In this document: piece after piece, positions 45,139-52,975 of the stretch
Layout: every line of letters starts with the position of its first letter
How positions within the stretch are numbered: position 1 is the first letter of the stretch
Program-made: the position numbers and the translations under genes
The notes under the pieces: model-generated
What the model was told of the DNA's origin: nothing
The model's input: only the letters and a program-made list of their open reading frames with translations
Database searches by the model: none
Assembly: GCF_028548395.1 (NCBI RefSeq)
Contig: NZ_JAQQLA010000009.1
Location: forward strand, 1 to 64,000
Source: Vogesella indigofera
Lineage (GTDB): Bacteria; Pseudomonadota; Gammaproteobacteria; Burkholderiales; Chromobacteriaceae
Length of the DNA: 64,000 bases
Direction: 5' to 3'

Positions 45139-46041
45139 TCAAACGGCAATTGCGGGCAACTGCCGTTCACGCCAGCGGCTGACGCTGGCGTCGAGCTGGT
45201 CCAGCGTCAGCAGAGTGGCACGCGCTGGCAGCCGCCTCAGGCCGCGGCAGCCGGCACCGCCGAGCCACAGCTCGACGCCGGCCGGCAGCAGCGTGTCCAG
45301 CAGCGCGGCATCCGCCTGCGGACTGGCCTCGTAGGAGGCGGAAAAGGACAGCACCACCACGTCGACGCGGTGCTTGTGCGCCGCACTTGCGATGTCGGAC
45401 AGCGGCATCTGCGCGCCGAAGGCGATGGCGTCGCAGCCGGCCAGACGCAGCAGCGCTTCCACCATCAGCAGGCCAATCAGGTGCAGCTCACCGGGGCAGG
45501 TGGTCAGCATCACCCGCGGCGACTGCAGGCCGGCGGGGATGCCGGCCAAGGTCTCGCGCAGCACGCGCTTGACCTCTTCCGAGTACAGGTGTTCCTCGTG
45601 CACGCGCAGCTCGCCGCGCATCCACGCCTCGCCGACCAGCTGATTGGCCGCCGCCAGAAAATCGCAGATGAAGTGGCGCAGGCCGAGCTCGAACAGGCGG
45701 TGGCGCAGCAGCTCGCGCACCGCCAGCGCGTCGTGGCCGCTCAGCGCGTCGATCAGGCCGGCACAGACATCCGGCACCACCCGCGCCGGGGTGTGCGCCA
45801 GCGCCAACGCCTCCAGCTGCGCCATGCTCTGCCCGACCAGCTTGCCGGGGCGAAAGCCGAGATCCATCAGCCGCCGCACCTGTTTCAGCTTGCCGACCTG
45901 CGCCGCGCTGTACAGGCGGTCGCCGGCGGCATCGCGCGCCGGCAACGGAAAGCCGTAGCGGCGCTCCCACATCCGCAACAGGTCCTTGGGGATGCCGGTT
46001 TCGCGTTCGACGGCGGCGATGGGCAGGCCGCCATCGCTCAT
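45139..46041 (-). CDS. litR: MerR-family adenosylcobalamin-dependent light-sensing repressor (LitR/CarH type)
   Basis: A protein of about 300 residues with an N-terminal MerR helix-turn-helix (PIAAVERETGIPKDLLRMWERRYGFP, 7-32), a four-helix cobalamin-capping domain and a C-terminal B12-binding Rossmann domain. The photosensory signature W-x9-E-H is present (W140, E150, H151), as is an ExHxxG cobalamin-ligand motif (E185, H187, G190). In CarH/LitR proteins AdoCbl-bound tetramers repress in the dark and light breaks them apart. An upstream start at 46062 is possible but lacks a ribosome site and overlaps a TGTACA box (46064-46069). Last gene of the lipid cluster, 65 nt after its neighbour. Confidence 0.88.
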   Translation of the reverse strand: MSDGGLPIAAVERETGIPKDLLRMWERRYGFPLPARDAAGDRLYSAAQVGKLKQVRRLMDLGFRPGKLVGQSMAQLEALALAHTPARVVPDVCAGLIDALSGHDALAVRELLRHRLFELGLRHFICDFLAAANQLVGEAWMRGELRVHEEHLYSEEVKRVLRETLAGIPAGLQSPRVMLTTCPGELHLIGLLMVEALLRLAGCDAIAFGAQMPLSDIASAAHKHRVDVVVLSFSASYEASPQADAALLDTLLPAGVELWLGGAGCRGLRRLPARATLLTLDQLDASVSRWRERQLPAIAV

Positions 46042-46063
46042 GGCAGAGTCTTCGTTCATCATT

Positions 46064-46069
46064 TGTACA
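46064..46069. promoter_or_regulatory. TGTACA box upstream of litR
   Basis: TGTACA within TTGTACAA, 22 bp upstream of the litR start. The same palindromic box occurs upstream of the first gene of the cluster (52906-52911). TGTACA half-sites are known for class II LitR of Pseudomonas putida; autoregulation here is inferred. Confidence 0.5.
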
Positions 46070-46105
46070 AGCTGGCGTCCCGACAAGACATCGACAAGGC
46101 CCGCA

Positions 46106-46519
46106 TTATGCCATGCGCCGTTTGATCACACGCAGCAAGGCACCGATGAGCGGCAGTTTTTCGTACACCCCTTCCGCCGCATCCCAGTAGTCGCGGTGCG
46201 CGGCGATGCGGCCGTCGGCGGCGAGGGTCAGCAGCGTGCCGCCGTGGAGCTGCTGCGCCCGCCCCCGCAACACGAAGCTGAAATCCCAGCTGACGAAGGC
46301 CTGGTCGCCCTGCGCCACCACCGTGCCGATCACGAAGCGCGGCGCCTGCAGCCGCTGGAACATGCGCGCGTACAGCGCCTTGATCGCGGCGCGGCCGTGC
46401 AGCGCCTGGAACGGATCGCGGAAGGTGGCGGACTCGGAGTAGACGGCGTCGATGTCTTCCAGCGTCAGCGGCGACAGAGAGGCAAACCAGTCCAGATGGC
46501 GGGCAAGATGGGGATTCAT
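46106..46519 (-). CDS. NTF2-like (SnoaL-fold) protein
   Basis: A 137-residue protein with the NTF2-like fold: LTLEDIDAVYSESATFRDPFQALHGRAAIKALYARMF at the N-terminus and a WDFSFVLRG strand. Such proteins bind small hydrophobic ligands or act as isomerases/hydrolases. The ATG overlaps the SDR stop by 4 nt. Its association with the light-responsive lipid cluster is recurrent, but its reaction is unknown. Confidence 0.85.
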   Translation of the reverse strand: MNPHLARHLDWFASLSPLTLEDIDAVYSESATFRDPFQALHGRAAIKALYARMFQRLQAPRFVIGTVVAQGDQAFVSWDFSFVLRGRAQQLHGGTLLTLAADGRIAAHRDYWDAAEGVYEKLPLIGALLRVIKRRMA

Positions 46520-47289
46520 AGTCCGGTGACCTTGTGGGCGAGCCAGAAATACAGGCGGTAGGGCAACAGTGCGGCCAACTTCAGCGGCCACGAGAAGCGC
46601 TTCGGGAAGTGGATGTCGAACTCGCCGCGGGCAAAGCCGCGCACGATCAGCTGCGCCGCCTGCTCCGGCGTCAGCAGGGCCGGCATCGCAAACTCGTTCT
46701 GCGCGGTGAGGCGGGTGGCGACAAAGCCGGGATTGATCACGTGCACGCCGATACCGTGACGGTGCAGGTCGAGGTACAACGTCTGCGCGAAGTGGTTCAC
46801 CGCCGCCTTGGTGGCGCCGTACACCAGGCCGTTGGGCATGCCGCCCCAGCCGGCGACGCTGGCCACCAGCGCGATGGCGCCGCCGGACTGCGCCATCAGC
46901 TGCGGCACCAGCGCCGCGCTGCCGTACATCACCCCCAGCAGGTTGACGTCGACCATGCACCGCGCCAGCTCCGGCGTCAGCTGCCAGGCGCGCAGCGGGG
47001 TGTAGTCGCCGGCCAGCATCACCACCAGGTCGATGCCCTGCCACTGCTGCAGCAACTGGTCGCGGCTGCGCTGCCAGTCCTCGGGGCGGGTCACGTCCAG
47101 CGGCAGCAGCCACATCCGCTCGTGGCCGCTGGCGACCTCGCGCAGCGCCGCCTCGTGGCGGCCGGACAGCGCCACCCAGGCGCCGAGGCGGTGCAGCTCG
47201 CGCGCCAGCGCCGCGCCGATGCCGTGGCCGGCGCCGACCAGCCATACGCGGCGGTTGTGCCAGTCCTGCAGCTTGGGATTCAGGCTCAC
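46516..47289 (-). CDS. short-chain dehydrogenase/reductase of the lipid cluster
   Basis: A 257-residue SDR with NAD(P) loop [12 protein letters not shown]-like AGDYTP, catalytic Ser region VASVAGWGG and YGATK (Tyr and Lys). The start is a GTG at 47289 that overlaps the stop of the lipoprotein gene (GTGA); no ATG fits. The C-terminal [21 protein letters not shown] is hydrophobic and may contact the membrane, fitting a lipid substrate. Confidence 0.88.
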   Translation of the reverse strand: MSLNPKLQDWHNRRVWLVGAGHGIGAALARELHRLGAWVALSGRHEAALREVASGHERMWLLPLDVTRPEDWQRSRDQLLQQWQGIDLVVMLAGDYTPLRAWQLTPELARCMVDVNLLGVMYGSAALVPQLMAQSGGAIALVASVAGWGGMPNGLVYGATKAAVNHFAQTLYLDLHRHGIGVHVINPGFVATRLTAQNEFAMPALLTPEQAAQLIVRGFARGEFDIHFPKRFSWPLKLAALLPYRLYFWLAHKVTGL

Positions 47290-47828
47290 GGCTGCGCCCC
47301 CTTGCGGAACATCAGCGTGACTTCGCCCAGTCGCACGCCCCACTTGCTCATCACCGAGCGGTTCAGCACCGTGTGCTCGTCCAGCTGGTACATCCAGTCG
47401 TCGAAACGCACCTCGTACACCGTGCCGTCCACCGGCAGGCGCAGCGTGTAGTCCCAGAACAGCGCAAAGCCTGCACTGCGGCCGCTGGCCTGCCCCACCA
47501 CGTCGCTGGCGGTGCCGCGGTAGCGGCCATCGGGCAGCTTTTGCAGCGTCCACACCCGGCGCTGCTTTTCGCCGTCGTCGTAAATGAAGTGCTCGTCCAG
47601 CACGCCGCGGTCGCCCTGCCAGCTGCCGTTCATCTGCACGCTGAAGCGGCGCAGCACCTTGCCGCTGCGGTCCTGGAACAGGCCCTGTGCCGTCAACGGG
47701 CCGTTGAAGTACGTTTGCAGGTCAAAGCTTGGCCGCGTGCCACGGTAGTCGTCGATGCTGGCGCTGGAACACGCCGCCAGCAGCCCGCACAACGCCGCCA
47801 GCATGGCGGCTTTCAGTATCCGGATCAT
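47286..47828 (-). CDS. DUF3833 lipoprotein
   Basis: A 180-residue lipoprotein with a type II signal sequence ending in lipobox LAAC (Cys 20), then a beta-rich domain with LDEHFIYDDGEKQRRVWTL and FALFWDYTLRLPVDG, recognisable as DUF3833. Function unknown. The ATG overlaps the transporter stop by 4 nt and its stop overlaps the SDR GTG start. Confidence 0.88.
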   Translation of the reverse strand: MIRILKAAMLAALCGLLAACSSASIDDYRGTRPSFDLQTYFNGPLTAQGLFQDRSGKVLRRFSVQMNGSWQGDRGVLDEHFIYDDGEKQRRVWTLQKLPDGRYRGTASDVVGQASGRSAGFALFWDYTLRLPVDGTVYEVRFDDWMYQLDEHTVLNRSVMSKWGVRLGEVTLMFRKGAQP

Positions 47829-49066
47829 GCTCTTGCTCCCGAGAAGGTGGCTGCCGGCGGCAAGGCCAGGCAGGCCGCCAGCTTGAATAGCGCCGGCAGG
47901 CCGGCATACAACCACGGCAGCGCCGAGGCGTCGCCACCGGGCTGGTAGCCCAGCTGCGCCGCCAGCGGCAGTGCGAGGCCGGCGGCACAGGCCAGCGCCA
48001 GCTTGTTCATCATCGACACCGCGCCGAAGGCGGCGCCGCCCTGCGCCGCGACACGTTCGCCGAGCACGTCGGCCACCAGCGCGCTGCCGAAGGCCAGGTC
48101 GGCGCCCAACGCCGCGCCCGTCAGCAGACACACCAGCGCGAACAGCCCGCCCTGCCCCTCGCCCAGCCCCAGCACCGGCAGGAACACCAGCAGCGCCAGC
48201 AGCATGCCGCCGCGCCAGGCGGCGACGCGGCCGATGCGGTCGGCAAGGCGCACCCACAGCGGCAGCGACAGCACCGCGGCGAGGAAGTACAGCAGCAGGA
48301 ACAGCCCGGCCAGCGCCGGCGTGCGCAGCAGGTCGGCGATGTAGAAATTGAGCAGCGTCGCCGGAATCGCCATCGCGGTGGCGTTGAGCAGCAGCACCAG
48401 CAGCACACGGCGGAAAGCGGCGTCACGCCACAGCTGGCGCCAGTGCGGCGCCGCATGCTCACCGGCCGGAGGCAATGCGGCCGGCGCGCGGCGCAGCAGC
48501 CACAGGCAGAGGGCACTGCACAGCAGCAACAGCGCCACCAGCACCTGCATCGCGTACTGCTGGCCGTGGCGGGCGGCCAACGTTGCCGGCAGGGCCGCCG
48601 CCAGCAGCACGCCGAGCAGCGCCCAGCCCTCGCGCCACGCCGCCACCCGCGAGCGGCCATGCACGCTGGGCCACAGCGCCGCGCCGTAGCGCAGCAGCGC
48701 GATGCTGAGCCAGCCGTGCGCCAGATACACCAGCCCCAGCGCGGCGGCCAGCTGCGGCAGCAACGGCCAGTCGCGCTGCGGCATCACCAGCCAGCCGAAA
48801 CCGGCCAGCCCGCCGCCGCCGGCCAGCAGCAACAGCGCACGCGCCCGGGGCGGCGACAGCCTGTCCTGCCACAGCCCGAGCAGCGGGTCGATGGCGGTAT
48901 CGAACAGCCGCGCCAGCAACAGCACCCAGCCGAGGCTGGCCAGCGCCACGCCGAAATCGGCGGCGTACAGCGCCGGGGTGTGCACGTACAGCGGCAGCGC
49001 CACCATCGCCAGCGGCAGGCCGCCGAGGCCGCTCAGTGCCAGCTGGCGCGTGCTCAGCGCATTCAT
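47825..49066 (-). CDS. MFS/GPH-type transporter of the lipid cluster
   Basis: A 413-residue membrane protein with about 12 helices. Segments FDTAIDPLLGLWQDRLSPPRARALLLL and MMNKLALACAAGLALPL resemble the glycoside-pentoside-hexuronide (GPH) branch. Substrate unknown; in this setting a lipid or lysolipid precursor is conceivable. The start overlaps the upstream gene and the stop overlaps the lipoprotein gene, both by 4 nt. Confidence 0.87.
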   Translation of the reverse strand: MNALSTRQLALSGLGGLPLAMVALPLYVHTPALYAADFGVALASLGWVLLLARLFDTAIDPLLGLWQDRLSPPRARALLLLAGGGGLAGFGWLVMPQRDWPLLPQLAAALGLVYLAHGWLSIALLRYGAALWPSVHGRSRVAAWREGWALLGVLLAAALPATLAARHGQQYAMQVLVALLLLCSALCLWLLRRAPAALPPAGEHAAPHWRQLWRDAAFRRVLLVLLLNATAMAIPATLLNFYIADLLRTPALAGLFLLLYFLAAVLSLPLWVRLADRIGRVAAWRGGMLLALLVFLPVLGLGEGQGGLFALVCLLTGAALGADLAFGSALVADVLGERVAAQGGAAFGAVSMMNKLALACAAGLALPLAAQLGYQPGGDASALPWLYAGLPALFKLAACLALPPAATFSGARA

Positions 49067-49581
49067 CCGCGGCCACCCAGCAGCTGCTCGCGCACCGCCG
49101 GCGCCCGCGATGCCGGATCCAGCCAGATGCGGAAGAACAGCTGCCCGAACAGCGGGTCGTCGATGCGGTGGGTCAGGCGGCCGTTGAGCCAGAAGCGCAC
49201 CACCGCGCCGTCCATGGCGCCGAGCAGCACGTCGCCCTCCTGCACATCGGGAAAGGCGCGCCGCATGTGCTCAGCCCACGCCGCGCGCGAACGCTCCGGC
49301 ATGCCGTAGCGCAGCATTTCCTCGAGGCTGGTTTCCACCAGCTTGGCGCCGGCAATGCTGCGCGCGTAGCGGATCTCCAGCGCGAACGGCCGCGCCCACT
49401 GGAAGGGCTGCGCCGCCGGGGTGTACAGCGCCGAGTCGTAAAGCTTGAAGCCGAACCAGCGCAGCGTGCCCTGGCCGCGCAGTTGCAAACCGTTCAGTTC
49501 TGCCGGCAGTGCCATGGCATTCCCCATCTGAGTCATGAGCAGCGCCACGCTAGCGGCGACGGATTTCCAGTTGGCAGACAT
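49063..49581 (-). CDS. chalcone isomerase-like periplasmic protein
   Basis: A 172-residue protein with a signal peptide (about 1-24, cleavage near AMA-L) and a chalcone-isomerase-like domain: LRGQGTLRWFGFKLYDSALYTP and LEIRYARSIAGAKLVETSLEEM. Bacterial homologues bind fatty acids or have unknown roles. The ATG lies inside the end of the methyltransferase gene (32-nt overlap), kept because it is needed for a complete signal peptide. Confidence 0.83.
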   Translation of the reverse strand: MSANWKSVAASVALLMTQMGNAMALPAELNGLQLRGQGTLRWFGFKLYDSALYTPAAQPFQWARPFALEIRYARSIAGAKLVETSLEEMLRYGMPERSRAAWAEHMRRAFPDVQEGDVLLGAMDGAVVRFWLNGRLTHRIDDPLFGQLFFRIWLDPASRAPAVREQLLGGRG

Positions 49582-50770
49582 CGGTGCGTCCCGCGTCGAA
49601 ACCGGCGATGCAGTAGTGCAGGTAGAACTGCCACAGGCGCACGAAGGCCTGATCGAAGCCCTGGCCATACACCTGCGGCAACGCGGCGTTGAAATCATGC
49701 AACCAGCGCCGCAGTGTCTCGGCGTAGTCGCGGCCAAAGGTGTAGCGCTCGGCCAGTTGCAGCCCGGCGCCGGCGATGTCGCGGTCCAGCGTCGCCGGCG
49801 ACGGCAGCATGCCGCCGGGGAAGATGAACTGCTGGATGAAGTCGGTGCCGCGCCGGTAGCGCGCGAAATGGTCGTCACCGATGGTGATCACCTGCACCAT
49901 CGCCCGGCCGCCGGGCTTGAGACGGTCGTGCAGGGTGCGGAAGTAGCGCGGCCACCAGCGTTCGCCGACCGCCTCCAGCATCTCGATCGACACGATGTGG
50001 TCGAACTGGCCGTCGATGTCGCGGTAGTCCTGCAACCGCAGATCGGCCTGCTGCGCGAGTCCGGCTGCGGCCAACCTTTGCTGCGCCCACTCCAGCTGCG
50101 ACGGCGACAGGGTCACGCCGGTGACGTGCACGCCGCGACTGCGGATCGCGTACTCGGCAAAGCCACCCCAGCCGCAGCCGATCTCCAGGATGCGCTGCCC
50201 CGGCTGCGCACCCAGCCGCGCCAGGATGCGTTCGTACTTGGCCTCCTGCGCTGCGGCCAAGGTTTGCCCGGCCTCACCGCTGAAGATGGCGGCGGAATAG
50301 CTCATGCCCGGGTCCAGCCACAGCCGGTAGAAGTCGTTGCCGATGTCGTAGTGGGCGTGGATGTTGCGGCGGCTGCCACGGCGGGTATTGGCGCGCGTCA
50401 GGTGCTTCAGCCAGTAGCCAGCGGTGCCCAGCCAGCTGCCGTGGATCGCCTGCTCGAAGGCGGCCTCGTTGGCCAGCGCCAGCTGCAGCAGCGACGTCCA
50501 GTCCGGCGCCGTCAGCCAGCCGTCGCGCCAGGCCTCGGCCAGGCCAATGTCGCCGGCCAGCACGATGCGACGCAGCGCGCGCCAGTCGTAGACCTGCAGC
50601 TGTGCCTGCGGGCCGGGATGAGCGCCACGGAACTGGTAGCTGTCGCCGTCGGGGGTGATCAGCGTCAGCTCGCCGTACTGCAGGCGCGACAGTGCCTGCA
50701 GCAGCGGGCGCACCAGCAGCGGCACGCGCGAGGGCAACGGGGAAGCGAGGGTACGCGAGGATGCATTCAT
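49550..50770 (-). CDS. cyclopropane-fatty-acid-synthase-like SAM methyltransferase
   Basis: A 406-residue CFA-family enzyme that methylates unsaturated acyl chains of membrane phospholipids. Landmarks are HYDIGNDFY (140-148), the SAM loop EIGCGWGGF (196-204), VTLSPSQLEWAQ, and SIEMLEAVG. In this cluster context it is more like the methyltransferases of furan or methylated fatty acid synthesis than the stand-alone stress CFA synthase. The start overlaps DUF1365 by 4 nt. An exact repeat (50066-50078) is read QRLAAAG. Confidence 0.9.
   Translation of the reverse strand: MNASSRTLASPLPSRVPLLVRPLLQALSRLQYGELTLITPDGDSYQFRGAHPGPQAQLQVYDWRALRRIVLAGDIGLAEAWRDGWLTAPDWTSLLQLALANEAAFEQAIHGSWLGTAGYWLKHLTRANTRRGSRRNIHAHYDIGNDFYRLWLDPGMSYSAAIFSGEAGQTLAAAQEAKYERILARLGAQPGQRILEIGCGWGGFAEYAIRSRGVHVTGVTLSPSQLEWAQQRLAAAGLAQQADLRLQDYRDIDGQFDHIVSIEMLEAVGERWWPRYFRTLHDRLKPGGRAMVQVITIGDDHFARYRRGTDFIQQFIFPGGMLPSPATLDRDIAGAGLQLAERYTFGRDYAETLRRWLHDFNAALPQVYGQGFDQAFVRLWQFYLHYCIAGFDAGRTDVCQLEIRRR
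50066..50078 (-). repeat. exact copy of the 13-bp repeat inside the methyltransferase gene
   Basis: Same orientation as the gene; read RLAA. Confidence 0.8.
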
Positions 50771-51534
50771 GACAACTCTCCGGGAGAAACCGAGCTGGCC
50801 GCGTGGCCATCTTTACCGAAAAACGGGACTTTCTTGCGCCACAGCCGCAGCGCCTGCCAGTGGATGCGCAGCCACACCGCCACGGCGAGCAGGCCGGTGG
50901 CCAGCAGCAGCTGCCACAGCCGCGCCGGCGAATACGGCACCGGCGTGCCCTGCTGAGTGGCGACGAAGTCGTTGTGCTCGTCGTCGCGGCGGTACTCGAT
51001 GCGCACCGCGAAGCGGCCGTCCGCCGCGCGCAGGAAGCGGAAGCGGTAGCTGCCTTCCACCTGGAAGAACGGCGACACCTGCAGTGCCTTGCCGGTGCTC
51101 AGCAGGTCGCGGCTGCCGATGGCGCGATGGTCGGGGTGGTGCAGGCAGTAGTCGTGATGCTGGCCGAAGGTATTGCTGACCTCGACCCATACCGCACGCA
51201 GCGTGGCGGCGGCATCGAACACCAGGTAGAAGCTGACCGGGTTGAACACGTAGCCGCACAGGCTGGGCAGGGTGTGCAGCTCGATGCGCGCGATGTCGTG
51301 CACCCCGCTTGCGGCCAACTTGGCAGTCAGCCACGGCAGCAGTGGCGAGTCGTCGCGCGGGCCGTGACGGCGGCGCTGCCAGCTCACCCCCGGCGCCAGG
51401 CGGATGCTGGCCGGCTCCGGTTGCCCCGGCAGCAGCGTCAGCGCCAGCCAGGCGTGGCGGTAGCTGAACTGGTGGCGGGTCGGCGCGCGGCGGCCGTGCC
51501 AGACGCGGCCACGGTAGACGCTGAACGTGGTCAT
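50767..51534 (-). CDS. DUF1365 family protein
   Basis: A 255-residue protein with the DUF1365 features VYRGRVWHGRRAPTRHQFSY, LCGYVFNPVSFYLVFD and VEVSNTFGQHHDYCL, and a C-terminal membrane helix (about 218-238). The family almost always accompanies the FAD oxidase and CFA-like methyltransferase. Exact role not assigned. Both ends overlap neighbours by 4 nt. Confidence 0.93.
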   Translation of the reverse strand: MTTFSVYRGRVWHGRRAPTRHQFSYRHAWLALTLLPGQPEPASIRLAPGVSWQRRRHGPRDDSPLLPWLTAKLAASGVHDIARIELHTLPSLCGYVFNPVSFYLVFDAAATLRAVWVEVSNTFGQHHDYCLHHPDHRAIGSRDLLSTGKALQVSPFFQVEGSYRFRFLRAADGRFAVRIEYRRDDEHNDFVATQQGTPVPYSPARLWQLLLATGLLAVAVWLRIHWQALRLWRKKVPFFGKDGHAASSVSPGELS

Positions 51535-52841
51535 GGCGCGACCACCGCCGGTTGCGGTTGCCGCGGGTGTGCAGCCAGCGGCACGCCGATGTCCCACGGG
51601 ATAGTCGCGCCGAGCGCCTGCGCCACCCCCATGCCGGCCTTGAGGCCGTCCTCGTGGAAGCCGTAGCCGGCCCAGGCGCCGGCAAACCAGGTACGCTGGC
51701 GGCCCTGGATCGTCGCCAGCGACTGCTGCGCGGCGATGGCGGCGCGGTCGAACAGCGGGTGGGCGTAGTCGAACTCCGCCAGCTTGCCCTGCGGCTCGCG
51801 GTAGGGGTTCAGCGTCACGATCACCGGGCGGCGGAAGGGCAGCCCCTGCAGCTGGTTGAGCAGATAGCTGACCATCACCGGCTGCGCCGACGGCCCGCCC
51901 GCGCCCATGCGGTAATTCCATGCCGCCCACGCCTGGCGCCGCGCCGGCAGGAAAGAGGCGTCGGTGTGCAGCACCGCGCGGTTGGGCTGGTAACGCAGCT
52001 GCGACAAGAGCGCCCGTTCCGCCTCGCTGGCGTCGCCGAGCAGCGCCAGCGCCTGGTCGCTGTGGCAGGCCAGCACCAGCTGCTCGAAGTGCTCCTCGCC
52101 ATGGCGGCTGCACAGCGTCACGCCGCGCTCGTCGCGGCGCACCTTGCGCACCGGCGACGACAGCCGCACCTCGCCGATGCCGGCCACCATGCGCCGCACG
52201 TACTCGCGTGAGCCACCCTGCACCGTTTTCCACTGCGGCCGGTCCAGTATCTGCATCAGGCCGTGGTTGGCGCAGAAATCGAAGAAGGTGGCCGCCGGGA
52301 AAGCGGCCATGTCGCGGGTGGAGCTGGACCAGATCGCCGCCCCCATCGGCAGCAGATACCAGTCGCGCAGCGCCGCGCTGAAGCGGTAGCGGTCGAGGAT
52401 CTGCCCCAGCGTCTCGCCGCTGTCGCGGCTTTCCCGCTGCAAGCGTGGCGCCAGCCGGTGCAGGCGCAGGATGTCGCCGACCATGCGCCAGAAGGTTGGC
52501 CGCAGCAGGTTACGCTTCTGCGCGAACAGGGTGGCGATGCTGCTGCCGGCCCACTCCACGTTTTCCTGCTCCAGCACCACCGAAAAGGTCATCTCGCTGG
52601 CCCTCACCGGCACCCCCAGCAGCGCAAACAGGCGGATCAGGTTGGGATAGGTGCGGTCGTTGTGCACCAGGAAACCGGTGTCCACCGGCGCGCGGATGCC
52701 TTCCAGCTCGACGTCGACGGTATTGCTGTGGCCGCCGGCGTAGGCCGCGGCCTCGAACAGCACCACCTGGTGTCCGGCCCGGCTCAGCAGCCAGGCCGAG
52801 GACAAGCCGGCAATGCCGGCACCCACCACCGCAATTTTCAT
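51531..52841 (-). CDS. FAD-dependent amine-oxidase-like oxidoreductase
   Basis: A 436-residue flavoprotein with dinucleotide loop GAGIAGLSSAWLLSRAGH, FEAAAYAGGHSNTV, and a C-terminal FAD motif FAGAWAGYGFHEDGL. Annotated generally as NAD(P)-binding/amine oxidase; in these clusters it probably oxidises or desaturates an acyl chain rather than an amine. First gene of the operon, with a promoter and TGTACA box just upstream. It carries an exact repeat (52492-52504, read LRPTF). Confidence 0.92.
   Translation of the reverse strand: MKIAVVGAGIAGLSSAWLLSRAGHQVVLFEAAAYAGGHSNTVDVELEGIRAPVDTGFLVHNDRTYPNLIRLFALLGVPVRASEMTFSVVLEQENVEWAGSSIATLFAQKRNLLRPTFWRMVGDILRLHRLAPRLQRESRDSGETLGQILDRYRFSAALRDWYLLPMGAAIWSSSTRDMAAFPAATFFDFCANHGLMQILDRPQWKTVQGGSREYVRRMVAGIGEVRLSSPVRKVRRDERGVTLCSRHGEEHFEQLVLACHSDQALALLGDASEAERALLSQLRYQPNRAVLHTDASFLPARRQAWAAWNYRMGAGGPSAQPVMVSYLLNQLQGLPFRRPVIVTLNPYREPQGKLAEFDYAHPLFDRAAIAAQQSLATIQGRQRTWFAGAWAGYGFHEDGLKAGMGVAQALGATIPWDIGVPLAAHPRQPQPAVVAP
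52492..52504 (+). repeat. exact copy of the 13-bp repeat inside the FAD oxidase gene
   Basis: Opposite in orientation to the gene; the coding strand reads RPT. Confidence 0.8.
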
Positions 52842-52853
52842 GAGGTCAGTCCC

Positions 52854-52911
52854 TTATCGATACTGCGTTATCGATCAATTACTTTATTTTGTCAAATGTT
52901 TGTCCTGTACA
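52854..52911 (-). promoter_or_regulatory. promoter and candidate LitR operator of the lipid cluster
   Basis: On the minus strand TTGACA (52895-52890) and GATAAC (52872-52867) are 17 bp apart. A TGTACA box (52906-52911) lies just upstream of the -35. TTATCGAT occurs twice (52854-52861, 52868-52875), 14 bp apart, over the -10 and start region. The TGTACA box matches the one before litR. Confidence 0.6.
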
Positions 52912-52928
52912 AAAATGGAAAGTTCAAC

Positions 52929-52957
52929 AAAAAAGCCTGACATAGTCAGGCTTTGTC
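52929..52957. terminator. terminator downstream of the hydroxyacid dehydrogenase gene
   Basis: AAAGCCTGAC and GTCAGGCTTT around ATA form a stem. On the minus strand TTTTTTG follows. Confidence 0.88.
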
Positions 52958-52975
52958 CATCACAAGCACACGGTT

